A stretch of DNA of 64,000 nucleotides from Vibrio nitrifigilis (GCF_015686695.1 NZ_JADPMR010000001.1:1054001-1118000), one strand, 5' to 3'. Numbered from the stretch's first letter, positions 52,372-61,869 are shown. Numbers and translations: made by a program. The notes: generated by a model from the sequence alone, not told the origin.

Positions 52372-52635
52372 CTATTTTTCTTCTTCTGGAAGTTTTACGT
52401 TCAGTTCCAAAACAGAAATATCATCATCTTTTTGTTCAAAGCTAAGCTCAACCATTTCTGGATCGATAGCAACATATTTGGCTATCACCTTCAAAATGTC
52501 TTCTTTTAATTGAGGTAGATAATTTGGTGCTGGGTCACTACCGCTGCGACGTTCAGCCACAATAATTTGTAAACGCTCTTTTGCTAAGCTGGCTGTTGTC
52601 TTTTTCGGTGGACGGAAAAACTCTAGTAATGACAT
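52372..52635 (-). CDS. minE: Cell division topological specificity factor MinE
   Basis: 87 residues. The amphipathic N-terminal membrane helix (SLLEFFRPPKKTTASLAKER), the MinD-binding strand (RLQIIVAERR) and the dimerisation domain (ILKVIAKYVAIDPEMVELSFE) are present. It drives pole-to-pole oscillation by stimulating MinD ATPase. Last gene of minCDE, 6 bp after minD. Confidence 0.97.
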   Translation of the reverse strand: MSLLEFFRPPKKTTASLAKERLQIIVAERRSGSDPAPNYLPQLKEDILKVIAKYVAIDPEMVELSFEQKDDDISVLELNVKLPEEEK

Positions 52636-52641
52636 GCCTTG

Positions 52642-53454
52642 TTAGCCTCCAAACAGTCGTTTAAAAATTCCTTTCTTAGGCTCAGTCAGAAAACGGAATT
52701 CGATTTCCTGTCCGAGTAATCGTTCTACAGTATCATCGTAAGCTTGGCCTGCATCTGACTGTTCGTCAAAAATAACCGGGATCCCTTTGTTCGATGCATT
52801 CAGTACGGCCTGACTTTCTGGAATCACACCGAGTAATGGAACATGCAAAATATCTTCTACATCGTTCACACTTAACATTTCACCTTGAGATACTCGAGAC
52901 GGATTATAGCGAGTTAGTAATAGGTGTTGTTTAACTGGCTCTTTGCCTTCTTCTGCGCGTAATGATTTGGAATCAAGAATACCAAGAATACGGTCTGAAT
53001 CGCGCACAGATGATACTTCAGGGTTTGTCGTTACGATGGCTTCATCAGCAAAGTAAAGCGCCATTAATGCGCCTTGTTCGATACCTGCTGGAGAGTCACA
53101 AATAACGAAATCAAAACCCATCTCATCCATCTCACCGAGTACGCGTTTTACGCCATCTTTAGTGAGTGCCTCTTTATCACGTGTTTGAGACGCTGGAAGA
53201 ATAAATAAGTTCTCGTTACGCTTATCTTTGATAAGAGCTTGATTTAACGTGGCTTCACCGTTGATAACATTAACAAAGTCATACACAACGCGGCGCTCAC
53301 AGCCCATGATCAAATCAAGGTTTCGTAGGCCAATATCAAAATCGACCACTGCAGTTTTCTTGCCTTTAAGGGCTAATCCCGACGCAATCGCTGCGCTAGA
53401 GGTGGTTTTACCAACACCGCCTTTTCCTGACGTGACGACAATAATGCGTGCCAT
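52642..53454 (-). CDS. minD: Septum-site-determining ATPase MinD
   Basis: 270 residues. Deviant Walker A SGKGGVGKTTSSAA with the signature lysine, DFDIGLRNLDLIMG, DSPAGIE, and a C-terminal amphipathic membrane-targeting helix (GIFKRLFGG). It recruits MinC to the membrane and is displaced by MinE. Length canonical; 21 bp after minC. Confidence 0.98.
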   Translation of the reverse strand: MARIIVVTSGKGGVGKTTSSAAIASGLALKGKKTAVVDFDIGLRNLDLIMGCERRVVYDFVNVINGEATLNQALIKDKRNENLFILPASQTRDKEALTKDGVKRVLGEMDEMGFDFVICDSPAGIEQGALMALYFADEAIVTTNPEVSSVRDSDRILGILDSKSLRAEEGKEPVKQHLLLTRYNPSRVSQGEMLSVNDVEDILHVPLLGVIPESQAVLNASNKGIPVIFDEQSDAGQAYDDTVERLLGQEIEFRFLTEPKKGIFKRLFGG

Positions 53455-53475
53455 TTTTTCTTTCCTTTAAACTTT

Positions 53476-54138
53476 TTATAGAGTCAGTAATTCAAAGTGA
53501 AGTGATTCATCATTCATACTAAGCATCACTTTTTTTTGCCAGTACTCACTTTCAATTTGGTCACTAAGCCAGTAGTTCCCTGCAATAGAGACTAGCTCAG
53601 CTTGTAAATCTTGACAGATAATTTTTGCATCACGTTGCCCGCTCGCTCCGGCGATAGCGCGCCCACGTAGCGTTCCGTAAATATGAATTGACCCATCCGC
53701 AATCACCTCAGCTCCAGGGCTAACATGATTGAGAATGACCAAATCACAATCTTTAGCGTAAACTTGTTGACCAGAGCGAATCGGTGTATGAATCACTTTC
53801 GTTGGCTCTAGTACAGCTGGTGCATTAGCGGGTGAATTATTGGTGGTCATCACTGCAAACCCAGCTTCTTTCGCTAAGTTTTGGCTGCGCTTGTCTTGGC
53901 AGCCGGTGATTCCAACCGGAATCAAACCTGCTTCGGTAATTCCGTCCTTTAGCTTGGTAAATTCAATATCACCGTCGACTTTGGCAATATTGATCACTAC
54001 AGGCGCGCCTGCAAAAAAGGCGGGAGCTTGTTCCACCTTCTGTTTTAAAAATTCTACGCTATTCGCGACTTGATTGTCAGAAAGGTGTAATACTGACAAA
54101 GTAAAACTACTACCTTTTAGGTCAGGTATATTAGACAT
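53476..54138 (-). CDS. minC: Septum-site-determining protein MinC
   Basis: 220 residues. N-terminal FtsZ-inhibiting domain (FTLSVLHLSDNQVANSVEFL) and C-terminal beta-helix (DGSIHIYGTLRGRAIAGASG, then CQDLQAELVSIAGNY) that dimerises and binds MinD. First gene of the operon; divergent from ycgL across 200 bp that must hold both promoters. Confidence 0.97.
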   Translation of the reverse strand: MSNIPDLKGSSFTLSVLHLSDNQVANSVEFLKQKVEQAPAFFAGAPVVINIAKVDGDIEFTKLKDGITEAGLIPVGITGCQDKRSQNLAKEAGFAVMTTNNSPANAPAVLEPTKVIHTPIRSGQQVYAKDCDLVILNHVSPGAEVIADGSIHIYGTLRGRAIAGASGQRDAKIICQDLQAELVSIAGNYWLSDQIESEYWQKKVMLSMNDESLHFELLTL

Positions 54139-54339
54139 CGTTACTTTGACCTCGATAAACTCATGGCTGATTAAGAATTGGCATTGCCTGAGACTAGGGG
54201 TGTCATGTTATATTTCATGATTGACCACAGCAAGTTATCTTACAACCTTTTGTGTAATTTGCTGTTAATTTTATCGAAACTTGACGGTTTCTAAACAAAA
54301 CCGCGATTAACGCGGCGAATTTACAATTAAAGGCTTGTC

Positions 54340-54642
54340 ATGCTTTGCTCTATCTATAAAAGTTCTAAAAAAGAAGGCACCTATCTTTACGTGCCAAAAC
54401 GTGACGATTTTTCACAGGTACCTGACACTCTATTGCAGATGTTCGGTAAACCTATTTTCGTTATGTTAGTGAATCTGGAAAACCGTCAATTAGCGTTGGT
54501 CGATGTGGACAAAGTAAAAGCATCGATGGATGAGCAAGGCTTCTTCTTGCAGCTTCCACCACCTCCAGAAAATTTACTCGAAAAATATAAGCAAGATCGA
54601 GATCGCGCTAAATCATCTCAATCAGACGACGAACCATCATAA
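54340..54642 (+). CDS. ycgL: YcgL-domain protein
   Basis: 100 residues of the gammaproteobacterial YcgL/UPF0745 family (MLCSIYKSSKKEGTYLYVPK, DTLLQMFGKPIFVMLVNLE). The function is unknown; it is typically next to minC or rnd, as here. Possibly co-transcribed with the following transglycosylase gene, 24 bp away. Confidence 0.93.
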   Translation: MLCSIYKSSKKEGTYLYVPKRDDFSQVPDTLLQMFGKPIFVMLVNLENRQLALVDVDKVKASMDEQGFFLQLPPPPENLLEKYKQDRDRAKSSQSDDEPS

Positions 54643-54666
54643 TCCTCAATGCTCAAGGAGGAGATC

Positions 54667-55638
54667 TTGAGAAAGTTACTTTCGATTCTTTTAGGTATGT
54701 CACTCGCTTCACCTGTATTAGCTGAAAATGTTAGTTTTGATAAATACATTGAGGGGCTTAAGCAAGAAGCTCGTCAAGAGGGCATATCTGAGCAAGTGTT
54801 AAACAGTGCGTTTAAAAATGTGCAGTATCGTCCTAGAGCTGTCGTGGCTGATCGCAATCAACCAGAAAAAAAGCTCACCTTAGACGAGTATATTCCACGC
54901 GCTGTCCCGCAGTGGAAGGTGCAAAAAGCGAAAGCGTTGTATAAACAGTATTATGACCAATTGCATGATATCGGGGCTAAGTATGGTGTTCAGCCACGCT
55001 TTATTGTCGCCCTTTGGGGAATTGAAAGTAATTTTGGTTCTTTAACCGGCGGTTATCATGTCATTGATGCGCTTTCTACTATGGCTTACGACGGTCGCCG
55101 TGAAAAATTCTTCCGGAATGAGACGATGGCCGCGCTTAAAATTCTCCAGCAAGGACACATTAGTGCTGCGAATATGAAAGGCTCATGGGCTGGGGCTATG
55201 GGACAGTGTCAATTTATGCCTAGTTCATTCTTGTCATTTGCGGCTGATGGTAACGGCGACGGCAAAAAAGATATTTGGAGCTCAAAAGAAGATGTCTTTG
55301 CTTCTACGGCAAACTATCTGAGTAAATCAGGTTGGAATAGCCATCGAACTTGGGGGCGACAAGTTAAATTGCCGAAAGGGTTTGATGTGAGTTTAGCTGG
55401 TCGTCAGGCTAGCCATGGAAAATATCTTGCTGAATGGAGCAAATTGGGGGTGACACGTTATGATGGCCGTCATTTACCAAAACTCAAAGATGATATTAAG
55501 GCGTGGTTAATCGTTCCTGATGATGAAAAAGGGCGAGTGTACTTGGTATACAACAACTACAACGTACTGATGAAATGGAACCGATCCTATTATTTTGCTC
55601 TTGCTGTGTCTCACCTCGCTGATGCTATAGTGTTTTAA
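54667..55638 (+). CDS. MltB-type lytic murein transglycosylase
   Basis: 323 residues from a TTG at 54667, which sits 5 nt after a very strong AAGGAGGAG (54655-54663); the ATG at 54649 precedes that site and is unlikely. Signal peptide RKLLSILLGMSLASPVLAEN. The catalytic glutamate is in VALWGIESNFGS, followed by GAMGQCQFMPSSFL and a DGNGDGKKDIW calcium-type loop. Periplasmic peptidoglycan cleavage is expected. There is no lipobox, so it is a soluble relative rather than MltB itself. Confidence 0.9.
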   Translation: MRKLLSILLGMSLASPVLAENVSFDKYIEGLKQEARQEGISEQVLNSAFKNVQYRPRAVVADRNQPEKKLTLDEYIPRAVPQWKVQKAKALYKQYYDQLHDIGAKYGVQPRFIVALWGIESNFGSLTGGYHVIDALSTMAYDGRREKFFRNETMAALKILQQGHISAANMKGSWAGAMGQCQFMPSSFLSFAADGNGDGKKDIWSSKEDVFASTANYLSKSGWNSHRTWGRQVKLPKGFDVSLAGRQASHGKYLAEWSKLGVTRYDGRHLPKLKDDIKAWLIVPDDEKGRVYLVYNNYNVLMKWNRSYYFALAVSHLADAIVF

Positions 55639-55663
55639 TCGGCTTTAATATATTTGATGATAA

Positions 55664-55695
55664 AAAAACGGCGACTCAATTGGTCGCCGTTTTTA
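55664..55695. terminator. Bidirectional terminator between transglycosylase and folD
   Basis: Perfect 12-bp stem AAAAACGGCGAC / GTCGCCGTTTTT (55664-55675 / 55683-55694). Confidence 0.9.
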
Positions 55696-55713
55696 TTGGA
55701 AGCTCTGTTTTGT

Positions 55714-56574
55714 TTATGCACGTTTCTCGTTGAGTTCACATGCAATAAGGGTGTTTTCAATCAAGCTTGCTACCGTCATTGGACCTACACCGCCAGGAAC
55801 TGGCGTGATAAAGCTCGCTTTTTCCGCTGCGACGTCATAATCCACATCGCCGACTAATTTACCAGTATCTAAACGATTAATACCGACATCGATCACCACC
55901 GCTCCGTCTTTCACCCATTCGCCTGGAATAAAGTGAGGTTTGCCGACTGCGACCACGAGAAGGTCAGCTTGGCGCACATGATGTTCTAGATCTTTAGTAA
56001 AACGGTGACAGGTTGTTGTCGTTGCACCCGCTAACAATAATTCCAGTGTCATTGGGCGACCTACAATATTTGAAGCGCCAACGATCACGGCGTGTTTACC
56101 ACGCGCATCAATATTGTATCGTTCTAATAGAGTCATAATGCCTTTAGGCGTACATGAACGTAACGTTGGAATGCGCTGTGCTAAACGGCCCACATTATAA
56201 GGGTGGAAACCATCAACATCTTTTTCCGGGATGATTCGTTCTAGCACGTGAGTACTGTCGATGCCAGCAGGAAGAGGCAGTTGAACCAAGATACCATCGA
56301 TTTCTGGGTCTTGATTTAACTGATCAACAAGTGCAAGCAACTCTTCTTCGTTCGTGGTCTCTGGCATGTCATAAGATTTTGAAATAAAGCCAACTTCTTC
56401 ACATGCGCGGCGTTTACTGCCAACATAAACTTGAGAGGCTGGATCTTGACCTACTAACACAACTGCGAGGCCCGGAGCTCGTAGTCCTTTTTTGATACGT
56501 GCAGACACACGTTCAGCAACTTCTGAACGAACAGTTTGAGATATGAGCTTTCCATCAATATTTTGGGCAGTCAT
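55714..56574 (-). CDS. folD: Bifunctional methylene-THF dehydrogenase/cyclohydrolase FolD
   Basis: 286 residues from the ATG at 56574 (AAGGAAA upstream; a GTG five codons earlier is less likely). It interconverts 5,10-methylene-THF and 10-formyl-THF with NADP. Catalytic K54 lies in YVGSKRRACEE; DGILVQLPLPAG, VGASNIVGRPM and TPVPGGVGPMTVA are intact. Near identical in layout to E. coli FolD (288 aa). Confidence 0.97.
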   Translation of the reverse strand: MTAQNIDGKLISQTVRSEVAERVSARIKKGLRAPGLAVVLVGQDPASQVYVGSKRRACEEVGFISKSYDMPETTNEEELLALVDQLNQDPEIDGILVQLPLPAGIDSTHVLERIIPEKDVDGFHPYNVGRLAQRIPTLRSCTPKGIMTLLERYNIDARGKHAVIVGASNIVGRPMTLELLLAGATTTTCHRFTKDLEHHVRQADLLVVAVGKPHFIPGEWVKDGAVVIDVGINRLDTGKLVGDVDYDVAAEKASFITPVPGGVGPMTVASLIENTLIACELNEKRA

Positions 56575-56734
56575 GACTTTCCTTAACACTTATAACGTGA
56601 AAATTTTTGCGCGCATTGTCGCAGATAATTCGTTGAACATCTATAAGCAAACGTTTGCTTTGGGCTGTTTTTATACGGAATCTAATAAATTGGTAAAATT
56701 TTAGTCATTTGAAACAATTTGTTAGATAAACTCG

Positions 56735-56762
56735 TTGATTTACACACTTTAACTCGTATAAT
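56735..56762 (+). promoter_or_regulatory. Promoter of tRNA-Arg
   Basis: -35 TTGATT (56735-56740) and a consensus -10 TATAAT (56757-56762) with 16-bp spacing, about 14 bp before the mature tRNA 5' end. Confidence 0.8.
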
Positions 56763-56776
56763 CCTTTCCCTGTAGC

Positions 56777-56853
<77 letters not shown>

Positions 56854-56859
56854 CATTTC

Positions 56860-56890
56860 AAGCGCTAGCAACTTGTTGCTGGCGCTTTTT
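56860..56890 (+). terminator. Terminator of tRNA-Arg
   Basis: 13-bp stem AAGCGCTAGCAAC / GTTGCTGGCGCTT (56860-56872 / 56875-56887), one wobble pair, followed by TTT. Confidence 0.88.
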
Positions 56891-56922
56891 CATTTCTATC
56901 TTCTTGATCATTCCGTTATGGA

Positions 56923-57188
56923 TATACCCAAGTAACCTCAAGATGCTGTTTCAGCGAGAATGTATTCGCTCTTAGGCAAGGCACTGATTTGAAGACATAG
57001 TCATTCTACGTAGAAAATCAGTAACACCGCCTAGGAGCGAATAAAGCTCGCCCTTCGGGAGCTCATCAACAAACCTATTTCTACGCCCAATCACGTTAAA
57101 AGGGAATGACCATTCCTGCCGTGATTGAGCTTGACCTAGGCTCGTTGATGAAGCTCTGAATCCTGCATCTTGAGGTCATTTGGGTATA
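56923..57188 (+). repeat. Vibrio intergenic palindrome-ended repeat, copy 2
   Basis: 266 bp, same orientation and length as 40978-41243, ends TATACCCAAG...TTTGGGTATA. Differences by eye include GAGG/GAAG, CGTTGA/CGTAGA and AACTTG/AGCTCG changes. The 223 bases after it, up to 57411, contain no gene I can support. Confidence 0.88.
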
Positions 57189-57411
57189 TCACCCCACATA
57201 CAAAGTTGAATACCTCTAACAACGGTTTAGCCCTGTAGAACAGGCACCACAAGAACAGGAGATGTACTAGGATAAATAAGCCATCTTTTTATGCAACTAG
57301 TTATTTATGTTATCAGAGTGCGTTTGTCTGGTTTTTATGCTGAATGATAATTAGCTGCTTCGACGTTTAAATTCTGGTAAGGTACAGCGCCTTTTTTGTG
57401 AGCTAGCAACT

Positions 57412-57594
57412 ATGAACCGTAAGAAAAAAATTAATCAGATTCTAAAAAAGAAGATAAAGAAGCAAAATTCAAAACTACATCGCTCTAATAAGCCGCGTTA
57501 CATTTCTAAAGCGGAGCGTGCCGCTATGGAACAGCAAGATGCCCCAGCACTGGATATCGAAACGCAGCCATCGCAAGTATCAGAAGCTGAATAA
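57412..57594 (+). CDS. DUF2986 small basic protein
   Basis: 60 residues, extremely Lys/Arg-rich at the N-terminus (MNRKKKINQILKKKIKKQNS), then NKPRYISKAERAAM and an acidic tail. The NKPRYISKAERA segment is the signature of the DUF2986 family of Vibrio and Shewanella-type bacteria, function unknown; possibly ribosome- or nucleic-acid-associated given its charge. Confidence 0.82.
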   Translation: MNRKKKINQILKKKIKKQNSKLHRSNKPRYISKAERAAMEQQDAPALDIETQPSQVSEAE

Positions 57595-57791
57595 AATGAC
57601 TGAGTTTGTACCAATATTAGCTATGCTTTTTCTGTGATATTGGTACAATAAAAACCGAATCAAAATTCAAATACTCTTTATGTTTTAAATACTTATGTAT
57701 CTCTTATTTATTAATAGCTTCAACTAATATATTTAAGAGATGGTTCGGGTTTTTATATAAGCGGCAATAATAGAGATGAGAGGATCACATA

Positions 57792-58385
57792 ATGACTCGA
57801 GTCGGTAGACCGAGAAATTTTGATCGAGATGAAGCTGTTATTAAGGCAATGCACTTATTCTGGGAAAAAGGGTATGAGCCAACGTCTTTAAAAGATCTGA
57901 AAGGGTGTCTTGGTAACATTTCTTCTGCGAGTTTTTATGCCGCTTTTGGCTCCAAGCAGCAACTGTTTGAAGAATGTCTTGCTCGCTATATGGATCTAAA
58001 TAGTGAATGGTTAAAGTCGCTTAAAGATTCCCAGAGTTGTGCTCGAGACGCTTTATATCAAATGCTCAGTGATACGATTCAATGTCAGTTAGATAGTCAG
58101 ACACCAAAAGGGTGTATGACAGTGTTAGCTGGCTTGAATTGTTGTGATGAAAACCATGAAATCCAAGTTGTCTCTGCACAAGCTAGGCACGCCGTACGTT
58201 TAGCCATTATTCATTGTGTGGAACGTGGTGTTGCTCAACAAGAATTGCCTGCCGATACCAATGTGAATAGTTTTGCCATGGTATTTGATTCTTATCTTAA
58301 AGGACTGTCTATCGAAATTCGTGATGGTGCGACATATGAAGAATTACAGTCGTCTTTAAGATTTATTATGAAGCTATGGAAGTAA
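57792..58385 (+). CDS. TetR/AcrR-family regulator
   Basis: 197 residues. N-terminal helix-turn-helix (GRPRNFDRDEAVIKAMHLFW, SSASFYAAFGSKQQLFEECLARY) and a C-terminal ligand domain with a cysteine-rich middle (GCMTVLAGLNCCDENHEI). Ligand and targets unknown; the next gene (58585) on the same strand is a plausible target but 200 bp away. Confidence 0.88.
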   Translation: MTRVGRPRNFDRDEAVIKAMHLFWEKGYEPTSLKDLKGCLGNISSASFYAAFGSKQQLFEECLARYMDLNSEWLKSLKDSQSCARDALYQMLSDTIQCQLDSQTPKGCMTVLAGLNCCDENHEIQVVSAQARHAVRLAIIHCVERGVAQQELPADTNVNSFAMVFDSYLKGLSIEIRDGATYEELQSSLRFIMKLWK

Positions 58386-58584
58386 TATATTTATTATTTT
58401 AATTCTTACTTATTTAAGTATAACTATTACGACTTATTGTTGCGTTTTAAATAAAGAATCAATTGCTTATATAAACTGATTTAAAAATGAACAAAACTCT
58501 GACAATTAATTGTTACAGTTTTGTCTCTGAATGATGACGCAGTGACTATAGTGAACTTGTTTAAAGAATACAAAGGAGTTTGCA

Positions 58585-58941
58585 ATGCATTTACCACAAG
58601 CCTCAACAACTTGGCGAGTCACTGCGCTTGGCTCTGTATTATTAGTTTTATTTGCTGGTGCGTATATTCCTGAAGTAGGTAAGCTCGCATGGCCATGGCA
58701 CTTCCAATTGCATTTCCTTGCTTTTATGATTGTTGGTGGCGTGATCAGTTGGACCATGTCGTCTATTGGCTGGCGTTGGCATACCTTTATCGCCGTATTG
58801 ATTCCTCTTGCCCATGAAACTTGTGAAATTTGGGGTCACAGCCACGGTTTAGAAACTAAAGATATCGCTATTGACGTTGTTGGTAGCCTAGCCGGTGTTT
58901 TGTTAATTAATCTTTACCAAAGGATGGTAAAAGCTCAATGA
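58585..58941 (+). CDS. Small VanZ-like membrane protein
   Basis: 118 residues with three or four hydrophobic segments (ALGSVLLVLFAGAYIP, FLAFMIVGGVISWTM, FIAVLIPLAHETCEIWG, VVGSLAGVLLINLY). A histidine/acidic motif HETCEIWGHSHGLETKDIAIDV between the third and fourth segments recalls the H-E...D pattern of VanZ-like proteins. AAAGGAG lies upstream of the ATG. Its last 7 bases overlap the convergent TetR gene. Function unknown. Confidence 0.72.
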   Translation: MHLPQASTTWRVTALGSVLLVLFAGAYIPEVGKLAWPWHFQLHFLAFMIVGGVISWTMSSIGWRWHTFIAVLIPLAHETCEIWGHSHGLETKDIAIDVVGSLAGVLLINLYQRMVKAQ

Positions 58942-59504
58942 TGTTTAATTTTTTCATGATTTAAATGTGGTGAGATTAGCTGAAAACATTTATCAGCCAC
59001 ATTTAAATCATGGCAAACATACGCCGCCGTAATTGCCCCTTCTTTTAGAATACATACCCAATCTAAAATATCCTTATTGGTAAAGTTTACACTCGACTGA
59101 ATATGTTTTTTGACTCTTTCTTTGTGCAGTAAGCAATATTGACTGATGACATTGTCTGGTTGTGAAAATTGTGCCGAAGTATTGATAAATAGACATCCTC
59201 TGAATTCACCTAGAATTAAATCCCGCCCATGGAACCATTCAGTTAAGTTATAAAATAGTGATTGAACTTTTTCATATTCTGAATTTCCATTTAATAGAAT
59301 ACGATCCAACCAATCGATAAAGTGATTGTCTCGCTGTTGCAGAGCAGCCAGTACTAAATCTTCTTTGCTTTTAAAATGGTTATATAACGTTTTTTTTGCA
59401 ATTCCAGACGTTTTTAAGATCTCATTAATCCCAATATTGCCGACACCATGTTGATAAAACAGGTCGAGTGCTGTGTCTATGAGTTGCTGTTTTTTATCGT
59501 TCAT
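58935..59504 (-). CDS. TetR/AcrR-family regulator, divergent from HPP gene
   Basis: 189 residues from the ATG at 59504 (MNDKKQQLIDTALDLFY). The helix-turn-helix INEILKTSGIAKKTLYNHFKSKEDL is clear; the rest is the usual helical ligand domain. A perfect dyad AGTAGACAA-CT-TTGTCTACT (59549-59568) and a second, imperfect TTGTCTACT site lie between this gene and the divergent HPP gene, so it probably represses both. Confidence 0.9.
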   Translation of the reverse strand: MNDKKQQLIDTALDLFYQHGVGNIGINEILKTSGIAKKTLYNHFKSKEDLVLAALQQRDNHFIDWLDRILLNGNSEYEKVQSLFYNLTEWFHGRDLILGEFRGCLFINTSAQFSQPDNVISQYCLLHKERVKKHIQSSVNFTNKDILDWVCILKEGAITAAYVCHDLNVADKCFQLISPHLNHEKIKHH

Positions 59505-59548
59505 ATTCTTCGTGTTACCCAAACTCAAACTCATTAAAGTTTGACATG

Positions 59549-59602
59549 AGTAGACAACTTTGTCTACTCTGTTGAGAAGAAGGGGAGACAGAGTTGTCTA
59601 CT
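59549..59602. promoter_or_regulatory. TetR operator region
   Basis: AGTAGACAA-CT-TTGTCTACT (59549-59568) is a perfect 9-bp inverted repeat; a related half-site TTGTCTACT ends at 59602 with a degenerate partner GGAGACAGA. It is located between the divergent TetR and HPP genes. Confidence 0.75.
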
Positions 59603-59614
59603 TGGGGTAAGAGA

Positions 59615-60091
59615 ATGAGGAATCATGAGATGAACAGATATCATCGGGCAATTTTTTCTGGGGCTGGAGCTTTTATTGCTATCAGCATGTTGTGTTTTGC
59701 GAGTGATTTGCAATCCCAGTGGTTGTTTATTATGGCTCCATTTGGAGCAAGTGCAGTATTGGTTTTTGGTGTGCCAGCAAGTCCACTGGCGCAGCCCAGA
59801 AATGTCATTTTCGGGCATTTATTAACGGCTTTTATTGGATTGCTTTTTGTCCAATTTATCGGTGTGTCTCCGATGAGTTTGGGGTGTGCCACGGCGTTAG
59901 CGGTAAGTGGAATGTTGGTAACAGAAACCACGCATCCACCTGCAGGTGCTAATCCGCTATTAATCATGATGACAGGGCAAACGTGGTCATTTCTGTTCAC
60001 TCCAGTTCTGGTTGGTGCGATATCAATAGTCGTTATTGGTAAAGTGATGCAGCAAATCAATGCTCGAATTGAACACAAACCACTTTCTTAA
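59615..60091 (+). CDS. HPP-family membrane protein
   Basis: 158 residues from the ATG at 59615 (59630 also possible). Four to five transmembrane segments, with the family's name motif in ETTHPPAGANPLLIMMTGQ and an upstream MAPFGASAVLVFGVPASPLAQPRN block. Some HPP proteins transport nitrite in phototrophs; the substrate here is unknown. It is probably under control of the divergent TetR protein. Confidence 0.88.
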   Translation: MRNHEMNRYHRAIFSGAGAFIAISMLCFASDLQSQWLFIMAPFGASAVLVFGVPASPLAQPRNVIFGHLLTAFIGLLFVQFIGVSPMSLGCATALAVSGMLVTETTHPPAGANPLLIMMTGQTWSFLFTPVLVGAISIVVIGKVMQQINARIEHKPLS

Positions 60092-60118
60092 CACATCTTT
60101 TGAAGCTGCAAACAAAAA

Positions 60119-60141
60119 GAGGCTAGATGATTTCTAGCCTC
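60119..60141 (-). terminator. Terminator of panF
   Basis: Stem GAGGCTAG / CTAGCCTC (60119-60126 / 60134-60141); the minus-strand exit is TTTTTGTTTG. Confidence 0.82.
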
Positions 60142-60155
60142 GTTGGTAATAGTTG

Positions 60156-61619
60156 TTATGCATCTTGAATAGGAGATTGCGCTGTTTGTGTGGCATGACC
60201 TTTTAAGCTAACAGCAACAAAAACGATAGTGTTAACAATCAGTCCAACAAAGCCGCCATTCCAACCGAATGGACTGTTGCCAGAAAGTTGAAAGTAAAGG
60301 GCAAGTATTGACCCGACCACTAAACCAGAAATAGCGGCGGGTGTTGTGGCTTTTTTCCACCATAAAGCGCCAACGAGCATTGGGAATAACTGTACGATAA
60401 TACCGTATGCTGCAAGCAACAAAGCCGCTAAGGTTGGGATTTTCGCCATTGCAAGTGCATAAGCTAGAATAGAGACAATGATGACACCGATGCGAGTAGT
60501 AAGCAGCATTTGATGTTCATTCATGCGATTGAATTTAGGCAGCGGGTACAATACATCCCGAGCAAAAATAGACGCACTTGTATGCGCAAGGTTAGATGCA
60601 GTAGACATCGCTGCAGCTAATGCACCAGAAAGAACAATACCAATGATCCAATCGGAAAATCCCACTCGGTTAACGACCAATTCAAGTAGTACATCATCGG
60701 CTTTAGCTAGCGGTTGTTCCTGAAAGACCAAAATACCTGCAAAACCAATGAACATGAGTGGCACCATGATCACTCCGTATAATGGTTAGAAAACAAAAAC
60801 ACGTTTTAAAGTTCGACCACTTTCGGCTGTGTAGAACTTCATAAAAATATGAGGCCACATCACAATGCCTAAGGTACTAACCAAAATTGCCGTTGAATAA
60901 GCTCCCCATCCCATACCACTTGCGCCTGGCATGGTAAGGTATTCTGGTGCCTTCTCTTTGATTTGTTCAAACATGGCACCCACACCGCCAAAGAAGTGCT
61001 CTGGTGTCACTAATCCTAAATACCAAGCGATTGCGACCATCATGATGCCTTGTAATAAGTTGGTCCACCCGATCCCGCTTAATCCGCTGACAAAAACATA
61101 CACAGTGACAACAGCGGTCGCCACAAGCGCACCCAGCCAAAACGGCACGATGCCACCAGTCGCACTTTCAAATAGCATGCCTGCACCGGCAATTTGTACA
61201 GTCAGATAGGGAATCATGGCACACAAACTTATGATGCCAATAAACACGCCTAATATTTTATTGGGATAGCGGTCAGTAAAAAACTCAGCTTGGGTTAATA
61301 AGCCTTTCTTACGGCCAGATTTAGCGATAATCGGCCCCATTAGCCACCATACGACAATACCCAAAGTAAGATAGGCGATGATGTATAAAACAGGCATGCC
61401 TTTACTGTAGGCCCAACCTGGCGTTCCCAAAAAAGCAGAAGCGGAAAAACACTCAGCACCAAAGATGAAGAAAAGAACAATGAAGCCGACATTACGTCCG
61501 CCGGCTACGTAATTTTCGAGTGTTGATTTTTGCCCCCGTTTAGCGGAAATCCCCACCAATAAGATGACGATCAAATAGGCCACAGTAATTGCTGTGATTA
61601 ACATTGAAGATCCATTCAT
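60156..61619 (-). pseudogene. panF: Sodium/pantothenate symporter gene with an in-frame stop
   Basis: A 487-codon solute:sodium symporter frame of PanF length. The upper part (MNGSSMLITAITVAYLIVI to RTLKRVFVF) stops at TAA (60788-60786). The same frame then continues without shift as PLYGVIMVPLMFIGFAG to the end (LKGHATQTAQSPIQDA). In homologues I would expect an aromatic or leucine codon here, so a single substitution such as TAT or TAC to TAA explains it. About 277 residues (roughly 8 of 13 membrane helices) would be made; a restart at an ATG at 60767-60773 is possible. Overlaps yhdT by ATGA. Confidence 0.85.
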
Positions 61620-61828
61620 GCGTCGTCTTCCTCCGTTCTAAAGCAAATAACTAAGCCGATAAAGGTCACCATCAGCCACGCCAAATACCAAAAGAGGTAA
61701 AAGGGTAAGCCCAAGATCATCGGTTCAATACGATTAGCCAGTGTCGCTCCAGGCCAGATCATGGCTAATGTGCAGATAAGAAAGTAGAGCATCATGACAG
61801 GATGCATAGGATATTTACGGTTCTTCAT
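61616..61828 (-). CDS. yhdT: YhdT-family small membrane protein
   Basis: 70 residues from the ATG at 61828, preceded by GGAGG. Two transmembrane segments (MLYFLICTLAMIWPGATLA and LPFYLFWYLAWLMVTFIGLV). In E. coli yhdT lies directly before panF and is thought to be an accessory subunit of the symporter; here the coupling is an ATGA overlap with panF. Placed between the amidohydrolase and panF. Confidence 0.9.
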   Translation of the reverse strand: MKNRKYPMHPVMMLYFLICTLAMIWPGATLANRIEPMILGLPFYLFWYLAWLMVTFIGLVICFRTEEDDA

Positions 61829-61869
61829 GGTTCCCTCCATATGAATGAACAGTAGAAACAACAGGTTGT

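Noticed and set aside
55654..55857. Plus-strand ORF of 67 aa after the transglycosylase
   Set aside because: It spans the terminator hairpin and the 3' end of folD in antisense.
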